Source of the DNA: Yponomeuta sedellus
Lineage: Eukaryota; Arthropoda; Insecta; Lepidoptera; Yponomeutidae
NCBI GenBank assembly: GCA_934045075.1
Contig: OW203745.1
Span: 11,680,873 to 11,744,872 of the forward strand
Length of the DNA stretch: 64,000 nucleotides
Direction of reading: 5' to 3'
Position numbers and translations under genes: made by a program. The notes below the pieces were generated by a model. The model saw only the letters and a program-made list of their open reading frames with translations, made no database searches and was not told where the DNA came from. The number at the start of each line of letters is the position of its first letter. Positions within the stretch are counted from its first letter, which is position 1. This document shows positions 1-9,314 of this stretch, piece by piece.

Positions 1-300
1 AAGGTTTTATTCAAAGTAGCACAGAAACTGCGGCTTAATGAACGTTACAATTCAAACTGGTATCCATTTCAAAAGCTAGATCATTTTCGAGAAAACATGG
101 ACAAAACAAACTCCAAACTTAGTCTTTTCAAAGTCCTTTTAACATAGTTTACAAAATTATTATAAAACATAGAACTCATACATTGTACTGGCTTTAATTC
201 CAGACTTTATTGTCATCTAAATAATCCTTAATGTTACAGTAGCCCTTTTGGCACAAAGTGTGCTTAACATATTTTTTGAACCGCGATTCAGAAGAAGATA
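1..300 (-). mobile_element. 3' end of a Jockey-type LINE, cut by window edge
   Basis: Read on the minus strand, about 35 codons up to a stop at 194-196 form a basic stretch containing FKKYVKHTLCQKGYCNIKDY. I recognise this as the extreme C-terminus of a Jockey-like reverse transcriptase polyprotein; 1-193 would be its 3' UTR. Two diverged copies in the same orientation lie at 43565-43870 and 46255-46530. The clade name is an inference from the C-terminal pattern only. Confidence 0.5.
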
Positions 301-767
301 AGATAACAAAACATAATTACAAAGATACAGTACAATTGGCGGCCGAATATATGCAATGATAAATATATAATAATAATTTACATATATATAAAAAAAATAT
401 TTAAATTTGTACTTATATGAGTATATATTTTTATATATAATGTATGTTATGACAGCTACTGTGATTATTTACTTTTTTACATAACCTACCAAGTGCGCCA
501 CAGCAGCAAAACCAAACAAAACTAAACAAACTACAGATGAAATATTTAATAGGGCAGAGCTATATCCATTACCATAACCATTCTGCTGGTCCTCCAACAA
601 CACCAAACTATAATGAGTTTTTGAGTTGAATTGATTATTTTTATACAGGAATTGAATTTTAAATGAAGTATGTGTGTAGTGTTGTATATCTTTTAATAAT
701 AATAAAACAGGAAAGACTTCAACTTTGTGCTTTATTTTATCCTGTTTTATCTTCTTTAATATAAAAA
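301..767. other. AT-rich spacer
   Basis: A short piece near 338-350 (ACAATTGGCGGCC) matches the 3' UTR of the CR1/Jockey LINE at 33345-35088. The rest is AT-rich with no coding signal or repeat that I recognise. Confidence 0.5.
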
Positions 768-905
768 TGAATCGCCGAATGTGTTGGTAAGGTCAATTCT
801 CTAGATCAGCTTAACCGATTTCGCTAATTCTTTTTTTAGAATATTCCTTGAAGTACGAGGACGGTTCTTACGTAGAGAAAAATAAAAAAAAATTGTTTAT
901 AATAA
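768..905 (+). mobile_element. Helitron-like dispersed repeat, copy 1
   Basis: This segment matches 41872-42040 in the same direction and 18355-18545 in reverse. The other copies end at a GCGGTAC..GTTCGC..GTCAG block followed by CTAGT or TAGTT. A terminal CTAG-T is the usual 3' end of a Helitron, so I infer a non-autonomous Helitron; no Rep or helicase coding is present. Confidence 0.4.
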
Positions 906-950
906 AAACAGAAAACTGGATAAAAACGGAATAAGCAGATAAAAATAGTC

Positions 951-1079
951 CGGCCACTGTCTTATACTTATAATCCTCCACCAACCCGGACTTAGCCCCC
1001 TGGTGGAGAATGGCCTAAACTTCCTGCAAAGCAGTAAGAGACCCGTGCCCTACAGTGGGGAAATACAAAGGGTTGATAT
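951..1079 (+). mobile_element. SINE-5S, 3' part
   Basis: The 3' half of the family described at 9315-9681, truncated at its 5' end so that the 5S-like head is missing. It ends with the family terminus GGGTTGATATC. Confidence 0.75.
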
Positions 1080-1151
1080 CAAAGAGCTGCTAACAAAAAC
1101 GCAAAAGTTCTCTTTTTTATTTTCATGAACCATGTCACTTTAATACTTAGT

Positions 1152-1411
1152 GACAGTCCTAATTAAAGAACCAAGATCCTTTGTTTATTCCACTTTAAAA
1201 TCCTTTTTGTCCTAATTGTTTTGAGCAGTATATTAGTGGACAGTCCTAACTAAAAAACCGAGATCCTTTGTTTATTCCACTTTAAAATCCTTTTTGTCCT
1301 AATTGTTTTGAGCAGTATATTAGTGGACAGTCCTAATTAAAAAAACCGAGATCCTTTGTTTAGTCCACTTTGAAATCCTTTTTGTCCTAATTGTTTTGAG
1401 CAGTATATTAA
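1152..1411. repeat. 87-bp tandem repeat, three units
   Basis: Units begin at 1152, 1239 and 1326 with GACAGTCCTAA and run through CCTTTGTTTA, TCCTTTTTGTCC and GAGCAGTATATTA. They differ by only a few bases, so the array is recent. No reading frame crosses all three units. Confidence 0.9.
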
Positions 1412-1525
1412 AAAATAAAAATTGTTTATTCACTTCACGAAAAGTTTACGGAAACGGAAATAGCTGTATCAGGAAGCAACGATCTTTCACAATTAGGCGG
1501 TTTTTGTCTTGAAAAAAGCATTTAA

Positions 1526-1586
1526 AATCTATTTACAGGCAAAAAAGTCCACCCATGGCGGGACTTGAACCCGCGGCCTATTTTTT
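1526..1586 (-). mobile_element. SINE-A inverted left arm
   Basis: A minus-strand copy of the tRNA-like B-box and adjoining body of SINE-A that abuts the plus-strand unit starting at 1581. Together they form an inverted (head-to-head) pair. Confidence 0.7.
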
Positions 1587-1945
1587 AGCCTTAAATAGAT
1601 TTTTAAAGTTTGTCCTTAGCACGGGTTAGTGCATTAAAAATAATATAATCATGTGGGTACAGCGATATCATTCCGATGTAAAACCTAGCATAGTAGGTAC
1701 TCGGGGCTGCAAGTCACGCAAATTACTTCAGCCTGATGTCGCTGCCTGTACGTAATACAGAGAGTATTGTAAAGAGGTTCGAAATGTCACTGATGCCGTT
1801 AGTTGCCCATTAGCTCAGTTGGAAGAGCACTGGCACGGATAGCCAGAGGTCGCGGGTTCGAGTCCCGGCATGGGTGGAATTTTTAGCATCTAAATAGGTT
1901 TTTAAAATTATCCTTAGCACGGGTGCATTAAAAAGAACATAAAGC
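1581..1945 (+). mobile_element. SINE-A (tRNA-derived), full unit with partial upstream unit
   Basis: The tRNA-like segment lies near 1806-1876. It carries a Pol III A box, TAGCTCAGTTGG, and a B box, GGTTCGAGTCC, about 33 bases further on. A leader of about 155 bases runs from ATGTGGGTACAGCGATATC to the tRNA part. The 3' region reads AGC.TCTAAATAGG, then TTTTTAAA, then CCTTAGCACGGGT..GCATTAAAAA. The same 3' region also occurs at 1581-1650 before the leader, so the locus looks like a head-to-tail dimer with a truncated first unit. The tRNA part cannot be a working tRNA: the acceptor ends do not pair fully and position 33 is C rather than T. Confidence 0.75.
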
Positions 1946-1956
1946 TATTTTTTTTA

Positions 1957-2020
1957 TGTAGCCTATAAACCTTCCGCTGCAAGGTACAGGCCTTCTCTTG
2001 GAGAGAGAGAGAGAGAGTAT
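1957..2020 (-). mobile_element. SINE-C fragment (3' part)
   Basis: Contains the family's GTAGCCTATAAAC start and the AG-rich GGAGAGAGAGAGAGAG tract. The family is described at 6702-7042. Confidence 0.55.
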
Positions 2021-2123
2021 AGACTACTTTAAGGAGGGCTCGAGGCAGACCACCCGGTAAAAGAATTGGATAGCGTCCTTATTCTGTAACCGTGCCCTGT
2101 GTTAGGTTACTACTCTTAACGCA

Positions 2124-2235
2124 TATTTTTTAAAAACCTAATTAGAGGCTAAAAATTCCACCCATGCCGGGATTCTCCTTAAAAAAAATTGTCCTTAGCA
2201 CGGGTTAGTGCATTAAAAATAATATAATCTTAACG
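2124..2235. mobile_element. SINE-A inverted pair, non-overlapping arms
   Basis: 2124-2174 is the SINE-A body on the minus strand and 2194-2235 is the 3' tail on the plus strand. In the consensus the second part begins almost exactly where the first stops, which is the layout of a 5' inversion produced by twin priming. Confidence 0.7.
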
Positions 2236-2654
2236 CACAGTTAAAATATTTTCGGGGCTTAATCGCGTAGTAAAACAATTTTACAATTTTTTTTTTTTGG
2301 GAATGTGGTTTCAATCCGTCGCAAACGTGGGATCCGGTCATTAAGAAGTGTTCGAGTGGAAAAAAGTCGCATGGCTTATCGTCCGACATTGTCAGTGTAG
2401 TATGTCGCAACGTCAACGTCAAACATCGTAATCACTAGTAGCCACAACAAAACACGGGTAAAGTTTACCAATATTTACCTAGGCGTGACGTCACGTGTTT
2501 CACTCAAAATGGCTGAAAGTAGTATTGTAATCTTTTGTTTTATTGAAAATATTGGTAATCTCTTTTTCTTTCATAAAACTAAATATGTGTTTTAAATCCT
2601 TTTAATATGTACTTTCTTATATCGTTAAATCTGTTATTTGATAGTGTGGTTCCG
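2236..2654. other. No recognised feature
   Basis: AT-rich sequence with a T-run at 2288-2298. I see no gene, hairpin or repeat family here. Confidence 0.4.
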
Positions 2655-2708
2655 TCTATTGGGGGAGGCCTTTGCCCAGCACTTGGATACAATATGCAGG
2701 CTACGTAA
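2655..2708 (+). mobile_element. RTE-like LINE 3' terminus (type 2)
   Basis: About 50 bases from GGGGGAGGCCTTTGCCCA to GGCTACGTAAAAAA match the 3' end of the minus-strand RTE-like fragment at 27245-27649, so this is an extremely 5'-truncated copy. Confidence 0.6.
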
Positions 2709-3104
2709 AAAAGGAATCGATTATAAACCACCCCTGCTACCGACCGCTTCTACTTAATTTTCAAAGAAAGAGGAGAAAAAAATGGGAATTTTATTTTCTC
2801 CATTGCTGATATTCGCGAACGATTTGAATATGAAATGAAATACGTGAGTCCTATTTACAGTTTACTCCTTTCTGAACCTTTGTTCACTGGACCCTATATT
2901 ATACGGTGATTTGTTGTTTCTCAATTGTTGATAATATTGTTTTTTTAATGTTTATCAGTAATTTTCACTATTATGTAAGTTGACATGAGCTTACTATATA
3001 ATAAAGACGTTGATACCAAAAAAATTGGTAGTTTTGGTAGACGAAAATAAAAAAAAATTAAGTACTAAAAGCATCTTGTGTACAAAACCTATTTGGTGTA
3101 TTGT
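2709..3104. other. No recognised feature
   Basis: AT-rich sequence without recognisable coding capacity or repeats. Confidence 0.4.
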
Positions 3105-3230
3105 TGTTTATGTAGACTATAAACGTCTCTCACAGAGAGAGTACGGGCTTAATAAACACTCGTGCCCGCTCGTGCGCATTGGCCATTTCAAGCGCTGAAT
3201 CCTGAGAGTAAGAGGGCTGTTTCCTGAGAG
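3105..3230 (-). mobile_element. SINE-C 3' fragment
   Basis: Carries the family's AG-rich tract, the GGGCTTAAT block and CATTTCAAGCGCTGA. A short CCTGAGAGTAAGAGGG motif follows twice, at about 3199 and 3222. Confidence 0.55.
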
Positions 3231-3302
3231 TAAGAGGGAAATTTCAAGGGCTGTGGTATGTAAATAATACCACAGACCTAGAAATTTCCCATCCGCGATC
3301 GC

Positions 3303-3320
3303 GCTATCTATCTATCTATA
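3303..3320. repeat. (CTAT)n tail of the adjacent LINE
   Basis: Four to five CTAT units directly abut the 3' end of the minus-strand LINE fragment at 3322. A related tail occurs at 31262-31275 beside another copy of the same LINE, so this microsatellite is the LINE's 3' tail. Confidence 0.7.
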
Positions 3321-3640
3321 ATCAGCCCACATCAACCCATTGCTGGGAATAGGCCTCCTTTTTACTGCGCCATTCCTCACGGTCCTGTGCTAATCTGATC
3401 CATCTCTGACCCGCAACCCTCACGATGTCGTCTGACCATCGTGTCGGTGGTCTGCCTACCAACCTCCTTCCCTCCCTTGGCCACCACTCCGATATTGCCC
3501 TGGTCCACCGGCCGTCTTCCCTTCCAGCCAAGAGTCCCGCCCATCTACACTTTAACTCTGTAATCGGCTTACCAATGTCTACGACCTTGGTAAGACCTTC
3601 GACCGCGATGGCGCACGTAGTGATAAATCCCATACTTTCT
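3321..3640 (-). pseudogene. RTE-like LINE C-terminus (type 3)
   Basis: The minus strand encodes about 100 residues ending at the 3' end of the element, with LKCRWAG, GRPPTRWSDDIVRVAGQRW and LAQDREEWR..EAYSQQW. This is the conserved C-terminal signature of RTE-group retrotransposons, also seen at the end of the intact RTE (27934-30882). The endonuclease and reverse transcriptase domains are absent, so this is a 5'-truncated relic. Related fragments are at 31270-32090 and 52690-52935. Confidence 0.7.
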
Positions 3641-3719
3641 TTCTCTCTCTCTAAGAGAAAACCTGTAGGGCCTTACTTTGCACCCACTTGGAGTCTCGCC
3701 CACCTATAGTCCAATTTCT

Positions 3720-4195
3720 GAGAAAACTAAAAAAGTTTTGTTTTATTACATTAACACGTATTAAACAACTGAACAACATCTGACTGGCTAATGGTTATCT
3801 TTTGATTATTTTCAAATTCCAGCGTAGTTACCACGATAGAAAATCGTTTTAAATGTCAAAAGTCGTGATAACACATTATTAACTGATTATTAGTGAAGGA
3901 GAAACCGAGGTTAAGAGAGAATCAATTTTAATCTTGTTCATATTTTTGCGACACATAAAAATCTACCAATGTATCAGAACAATTTTTTTGTGAAAATGAT
4001 CATGTGAGAACAGCCCGCACAGCTCCTCGATTGAAGCAGCTAAAGCCTTGAAATTACGAATTCCAAAACTGATCTGATTCAATATTACAAAGGTACATAC
4101 TGTTCAGGTACATACAGTGTAAAGATCGATCAAGTAAAATAATATTCATACATACTAAACTTCAATTCACACACACACTTACACACACACCCGCC
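3720..4195. other. No recognised feature
   Basis: AT-rich sequence followed by a CA-rich lead into the microsatellite. No gene is supported. Confidence 0.4.
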
Positions 4196-4196
4196 T

Positions 4197-4413
4197 ATAC
4201 ATACATACATACATACATACATACATACATACATACATACATACATACATACATACATACATACATACATACATACATACATACATACATACATACATAC
4301 ATACATACATACATACATACATACATACATACATACATACATACATACATACATACATACATACATACATACATACATACATACATACATACATACATAC
4401 ATACATACATACA
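4197..4413. repeat. (CATA)n microsatellite, about 217 bp
   Basis: Uninterrupted tetranucleotide array. Its translations in every frame are trivial repeats and not genes. It runs directly into a SINE-D copy on the right. Confidence 0.98.
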
Positions 4414-4575
4414 TGGTGCATCAGCCTACCATGCAAGAGGTCCCCGATTCGATCCTCGGCTGGGCACAAAAAAAACCTCCAAGTCTTGGATGTTTACATG
4501 TTTGTGATGTCGTTTTTTCTTGTTCCCACGACACAGGGTGCCTGTATGCACGGCAATCCTGCACGAGGAGTTCAC
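4414..4575 (+). mobile_element. SINE-D (tRNA-Gly-like), diverged
   Basis: Retains CCTACCATGCAAGAGGTC, a degraded B box, and the body TCTTGGATGTTTACATGTTTG..CCCACGACACAGGGT. The family is described at 58999-59210. Confidence 0.65.
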
Positions 4576-4964
4576 AAAAACCTTTCGTGTTTCCAAACCG
4601 TGACTTACTCCCATTGATACCGCAGGAGCGCAGGCAGGATGGCATACTCCCTATAATGAAGTTAGGTTACTAATTTTCAATCATAACTTCGGAATTCATT
4701 GCTCTCAAGTGTACATATGACATGGGTATAACTTCAATAACTCCTCTTGATCAGTTGTGAATTTTAACGACATGTAGTGAAGGCTCACTTTGGCGTGACC
4801 CTGTCGAATGCAGAAGCGATGTCCGCGTATCATTTTAACGACGGGTCATCAACCAGCTGCTTTAACGACGGACGAGTCTTCGCCATTGCACGGTAGTTCG
4901 GCGTCTTAAGGTCGTGGGGCTATAGAATTAGCTTTATTTGCCTTGGTGGCGTTTGCTCATATCA
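4576..4964. other. No recognised feature
   Basis: The motif TTTAACGACGG recurs near 4832 and 4860; otherwise there is no feature I can name. Confidence 0.35.
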
Positions 4965-5105
4965 ACCCTTTGTATAAAGTATCCCCCACCCGCATGCACA
5001 GCGTGGGGATTATGGGCAGTACCCCCTATGATAGCTCAATGGGGCACTCTTTAGGGGAGGGCTATGTCCAGCAGCGGACTAGTATAGCCTGACGATGACG
5101 ATGAT
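4965..5105 (+). mobile_element. RTE-mini (RTE deletion derivative), partial
   Basis: A piece of RTE 5' UTR (GCGTGGGGATTATGGGCA) joins directly to the RTE 3' end (GGGGAGGGCTATGTCCAGCA), ending in a (GATGAC)n tail. The family is described at 26898-27150. Confidence 0.7.
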
Positions 5106-5134
5106 AAAATAACTTAAATTTAGGTACATTTCCG

Positions 5135-5205
5135 GTGGTGGTATAATACGAAAAACAGGTACCCCATATCGTGGGTACCTACCAGTTTTTCGTATTACAT
5201 AATAT
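5135..5205. repeat. Fold-back hairpin
   Basis: TAATACGAAAAAC..GGTACCC is followed eight bases later by GGGTACC..GTTTTTCGTATTA, giving two paired blocks of 13 and 7 bases with a small asymmetric bulge. No coding sequence or family assignment. Confidence 0.7.
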
Positions 5206-5261
5206 TACAGCTATAACACAGAACTTATGGTCTAGGCACTTAAATTAAATAAAGAAACATT

Positions 5262-5555
5262 TTCCATAGCAATGCAATTTCAAGCGCTGAGCTTTTTCAC
5301 ACCTCAAACACTAAGGTTTCCCCACGATGGTTTCCTTCACTTAGCGAGTGGTACGCTACTATAATAACCTCCGCGTACTGGCAATTTTAAGCGCTGAGGT
5401 TTTAAACTCCTCAGGTTTCCTCACGATGTCTTTCTCGTTAGCGAGTGGTAATGACTATCTCTGCCATTTTCAAGCGTTAAGGTTTTTAACACCTCAGATC
5501 TCAGGTTTCCTTACGATGTTTTCCTTCACGGTTCGCGAGTGGTATTGTTAATATA
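5262..5555 (-). repeat. SINE-C body segment in three tandem copies
   Basis: A block of about 95 bases (AAGCGCTGAG..ACACCTCA..GGTTTCC.CACGATG..CCTTCAC..TAGCGAGTGGTA) occurs three times head-to-tail. It is the internal segment of SINE-C, amplified as a local tandem array rather than by independent insertions. Confidence 0.75.
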
Positions 5556-5833
5556 ACTAAAAATAATTATTATCACTGGTCGCGCCGCATGGAGCCCCTT
5601 AATCTAGCAAATTTCCTGGCCCTAAGTCCGAACAAACGCACACGGCGGCATTGAACAATTCTGGTACAATTTACGACAGCAATCTTCGCCGTGGAGCTCA
5701 AACTCATAGAGAGTCTTACAATAGAATGTTTCCGTAAGCACAGAGGAAAAGAGGACATGATATCAAGCCTTTGCACTACCCCACTGGTCACGGGTCTCTT
5801 ACTGCAATGCAGGAAGAGACCCGTGAAGATTCG

Positions 5834-6189
5834 TTATCAACCCTTGTATGTCCCCACTGCTGGGGCACGGGTCTCTTCCTGCATCGCAGGAAGGTTAGGC
5901 CATACTCCACCACGGGGGCCAAGTCCGGGTTGGTGGAGGATTGTAAGACAGTGGCGGGCCTTACTGTCAGATGTTATCAAGCCGCCCATAAGGCCTCTGA
6001 CATGGCTTAACGACTGCCATTATATGACAGCCGGCACCAACGGCTTTACGTGCCTTGCGGAAGCGCTCGGAAAAATGCCACTAGCGGTAGTCACGGGACT
6101 CTCACCCATCCCGTACCTGACCGCGCCTGTTGTTGCTTAACCAAGTGATTGATTCCAATCACTCGGTTCGCCTAGGCCACGAGCGCTTC
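5834..6189 (-). mobile_element. SINE-5S, near full length
   Basis: About 356 bases covering the whole family, antisense to the window. The 5S-like part lies at about 6090-6142. A partial copy of the 3' end (about 5765-5825) sits just before it in the same direction. The family is described at 9315-9681. Confidence 0.8.
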
Positions 6190-6361
6190 AAAGCCGTGAA
6201 GATTAGGAAGGTTAAATAGTTTTAGCAAAGTTGTAGTGCCCTTACAGGGTGTCATGTAGAACTAGAATTACTTATTAATATTATTACCACCTGTATTATT
6301 ACCATGACATGCAATAAATAAATGATTATGATTAAATAAAGAAATATAATAAATAAATATT

Positions 6362-6595
6362 CATGTACATATTATACAGATCTCGCTAGCCCTATACTAA
6401 GTACAACTAAATGACTTGTGTTATAGGTGCCAAGTCGACGATAGATTTAATACAATAAATACATAGATGACATCCAAGACCCGAGACAAACTGGAAAAGT
6501 TCGTTTCCTAGTTTGACCCGGCCGGGGATCGAACCCAAGGCATTCGGTTTTACAGTCAGCGCGCCGAACCGCTGCGCCACCGAGGCCGTCGAAGG
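6362..6595 (-). mobile_element. SINE-B (tRNA-like), near full length
   Basis: Antisense copy. The tRNA-like head is at 6520-6590 with a B box and a GTA-type anticodon position (TGTAAAACCGA). The body holds GTCTCGGGTCTTGGATGTCATC. The family is described at 57688-57915. Confidence 0.75.
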
Positions 6596-6639
6596 TAAGG
6601 AAGAGGAAAAAAGAAAACAACAATAATGATAACTTCCAC

Positions 6640-6690
6640 ACAACACAATCACTTGACCTGGTCCCAGACTAGGATACCCTATGCTCGGGA
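6640..6690 (-). mobile_element. SINE-E 3' fragment
   Basis: CCTGGTCCCAGACTAGGATA matches, in reverse, the 3' part of SINE-E at 37620-37700. Confidence 0.45.
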
Positions 6691-6701
6691 CGGACGTTTG
6701 A

Positions 6702-7042
6702 GACGTTTATGGATCCTATAAATGCCCCACTGCAGGGCACAGAGCTTCTCTCAGAGAGAGAGAGAGAGAGAGAGTTTAGGCTTAATTACCACGTGTGCCC
6801 ATCGCAAATTGGCGATTTGAAGCGGGTTTTTGAACATCTTAGGCACTGAGGTTTCCGCAAGATGTTTTCCGTCACCGCTAGCGAGTGGTATTGCTACTAT
6901 GACTTCACAAATGTACATAATTTTGAAGAATATTTTCTTAGTCATTGCTACATGCCGTCACTGGGAATCGAACCTGAGTCTCTTGCTTCCAAGTTCATTG
7001 TTGTACCCACAGGGATGCCGCCGCTGCATGATTCGTAGATCA
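6702..7042 (-). mobile_element. SINE-C, near full-length reference copy
   Basis: In the sense direction (minus strand) it starts with a tRNA-like head at about 6960-7042, with A-box-like and B-box-like elements. It continues through a body with ATGTACATTTGTGAAGTC.., ATACCACTCGCTAGC, GAAAACATCTTGCGGAAACC, the CGCGATGGGCACACG region and GGCTTAA. It ends with a (CT)n-rich tract, then GCTCTGTGCCCTGCAGTGGG and a short 3' tail. At least a dozen fragments occur in the window. It encodes no protein. Confidence 0.7.
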
Positions 7043-7167
7043 AACTAAACATTATTAAATTGAATCTAATTTTATCATACTTAAACAAGTTAACTAAAAT
7101 GTAGTGAAATTAAATCAAACTTAATTGAATTCAGCATATATAGGAAGCTTTAATAAATTAGCTACAC

Positions 7168-7325
7168 TAAAAACCTATTTAGGGGCTAAAAATTCCACCC
7201 ATGCCGGGATTCAAACCCGCGACCTCTGGCTATCCGTGCCAGAGCTCTACCAACTGAGCCAATGGGCGACTCACCTGCATCAGTAAAGTTTCGAACCTCT
7301 TTACAATACTCTCTGTATTACATAG
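7168..7325 (-). mobile_element. SINE-A, 5'-truncated
   Basis: Covers the tRNA-like part and short leader. The outer end is at AAAAACCTATTTAGGGG, lacking the GTCCTTAGCAC tail seen in other copies. Confidence 0.75.
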
Positions 7326-7329
7326 CTAC

Positions 7330-7960
7330 ACGTAACATGAAATTTTACCCTCTGCTTCCTATTGATATTATATTACGGAGAAAAGATACCTCTAGCGCAA
7401 GCGTAGATACAATCTGTGTCGACGTATGTCATGTTAGACCTATATTATCTTAGAGGCATTTAGATTCAAATTTCAATTTCATGCGGATGCCAGGCTACCC
7501 CTTGATTAGAGCGGAATTAAGTTGTCTCAACTCAAATTAGCCCGGACGTGTGTTTATACCGGGTGTGAATACACTAACACCCTTTTTTACGTATGCCTTT
7601 CATCGTCACGAACATTTTTTTTTCAAAAAATGATGCATGTAAATTAACGGTTAAGAGATTTTCTGGTCCAAAATGACACTTCTATTTTATTGCATTTCAT
7701 AGTTAAAAGACGTCTATTTAGTATCTGTAGTATCGTATAAAAGGAAACTAATGAGAAATTAAAACGTGTAATTATCCGTTTTCAAATATCTGGATCTCAA
7801 GTAAGCGTAACATTGTCTTAAGTTTGCGCTCCCTGATATAAAAATAATGAAAATTACTTTCCGTGGCAACATTTTTGTAATCCGTTTTCTTTTTATAAAT
7901 TTTCCGGAATAGTTAATATTTTTTTAATATTAGAATATTCTACAATACACAGCAAAGAGT
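7330..7960. other. No recognised feature
   Basis: AT-rich sequence; I see no coding region or known repeat. Confidence 0.35.
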
Positions 7961-7964
7961 AAGA

Positions 7965-8115
7965 AAGTCTATAAAATAGGAACAAACAATCTTATTTATA
8001 AATACACGCTTTCCCTAAAACACTTCTCTGAGGCTGTTTACTTAATCTGTGATAAAGTGCCACAGACTATTTAAACTACTTCAGAGGAGTGTTTTAAGAA
8101 ATCGTGTTTTAATAA
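7965..8115. repeat. Imperfect inverted repeat (MITE-like)
   Basis: TAAAACACTTCTCTGA near 8015 pairs with TCAGAGGAGTGTTTTA near 8081. A related fragment, CTTCAGAGGAAGCGTG..AAATAAGATTGTT, is at 23700-23740, so the element is dispersed. Confidence 0.5.
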
Positions 8116-8297
8116 ATAATACCAACATGTTGAATCATAAGTCTCCACTAAGAGAAACATTTTATCGAAGTTTGTTTTGGTGTCCAGCTTGCGTAATTTT
8201 CGGCTCCGGGGTAAGTATTTTAACACCTTGTATATAGAGATCTAAACTGGGTTTTCAATAAACATTAGACGACGTATACTCTACTCATTACCTTACT

Positions 8298-8690
8298 GGC
8301 AGGGCGACATTTTGGCTTATGTACCAGGCGGCATTAAGGCTTATGTGCCGGGTGGCAATAAGGTTTATGTGCCTGGTGGGATTAGGGTTTTATGCCGGAC
8401 GGCATTAAGGCTTATGTTCCTGGTGGGACTAGAGTTTTATGCCGAGTGGCATTAAGGTTTATGTTCCTGGTGGGAGTAGGGTTTTACGCCGGGTGGCATT
8501 TTGCTTTTTGTGCCGGGCGGAATTAAGGCTTATGTGCCTGTTGGCCTTTTGTAGTAGCAGTATGGCTTAAGTGCGGGGCGGCATTATGTCTTATGCGACG
8601 GGTGGCATTATGGCTTATGTGCCGGGCAGCATACGACTCAAATGCCGGGCGGCATTAATGTTTATGTGCAGAGTGAAATTATGGCGTTTT
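8298..8690. repeat. 24-bp minisatellite, about 16 units
   Basis: The unit is close to GCCGGGCGGCATTAAGGCTT plus ATGT. Between about 8345 and 8490 two diverged unit types alternate (CCTGGTGGGAnTAGGGTTTTAT, then GCCGnnTGGCATTAAGG..), giving a higher-order period of about 47 bases. The unit is far richer in G+C than its surroundings. Confidence 0.9.
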
Positions 8691-8811
8691 TTGCTATGAT
8701 TACAAATAAATAAAATGGGTGTACTCACTAATTGAACTTAATTTGCAGTTTGCTTAAAATAAATTAGGGTTGTGTTGTCTGTGACTTAACAGAAACTCAT
8801 TTTATTTGACT

Positions 8812-8905
8812 GCCTCGTATTCAAGCGGTCAACACGCTTCACTACCAATACAGAGGTTGTGGGTACGATTTCCACTGGAGGACGTACATGATTTGTACAA
8901 ATAGT
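8812..8905 (+). mobile_element. SINE-E head, diverged
   Basis: GACTGCCTCG at the start and GTTGTGGGTACGATTTCC as a decayed B box align with the SINE-E copy at 37470-37700. Confidence 0.5.
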
Positions 8906-8915
8906 CAGTTTGGAT

Positions 8916-9103
8916 GTTTTTAAAAAGCCATTTAGAGGCTGAAAATTCCACCCATGCCGGGATTCGGTCCCGCGACCTTTGGCTGTCCTTGCCAGCGCTC
9001 TTCCAACTGAGCTAATGGGCGACTCACCGCCACCATCGAACCTCTTAACAATACTCTCTGTATTACGTACTTAGCACGGGTTAGTGCATAACAAAAAATA
9101 TAA
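8916..9103. mobile_element. SINE-A inverted pair
   Basis: 8916-9070 is the tRNA-like part and leader on the minus strand; 9071-9103 is the TTAGCACGGGTTAGTGCAT tail on the plus strand. The arms do not overlap in the consensus. Confidence 0.7.
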
Positions 9104-9314
9104 TCAGTTTGGATGTGTTCTCAGACTTGTGACGTCCTTGCCTTCTTACAATAGCAAAGTATATCCTAATTAGGAATCGAGACAAGTGATTTTGTTATGT
9201 GAACATTATAAGGCGCAAACCTCGGCCAGAGGACGAGTCTGGCCATCTCAAGAGGGAATGTGCCATTACTCTGGGGAACACGGACCTGGCGCAAGTTTTT
9301 TGTTTTTAAGTAAA

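Noticed and set aside
1806..1876. Candidate tRNA genes (SINE-A heads here and at 7190-7265, 31802-31878, 32645-32725, 62715-62790; SINE-D at 18027 and 58999)
   Set aside because: A and B boxes are intact, but acceptor stems do not close, position 33 is wrong in SINE-A, and the same sequence is always followed by a SINE body.
3425..3709. Plus-strand frame opposite the LINE C-terminus
   Set aside because: Shadow of the conserved minus-strand frame at 3321-3640.
4130..4414. Long open frames over the CATA arrays (also 10237-10638 and 25604-26277)
   Set aside because: They translate to endless MYVC or THIH repeats and are open only because the tetranucleotide lacks stops.
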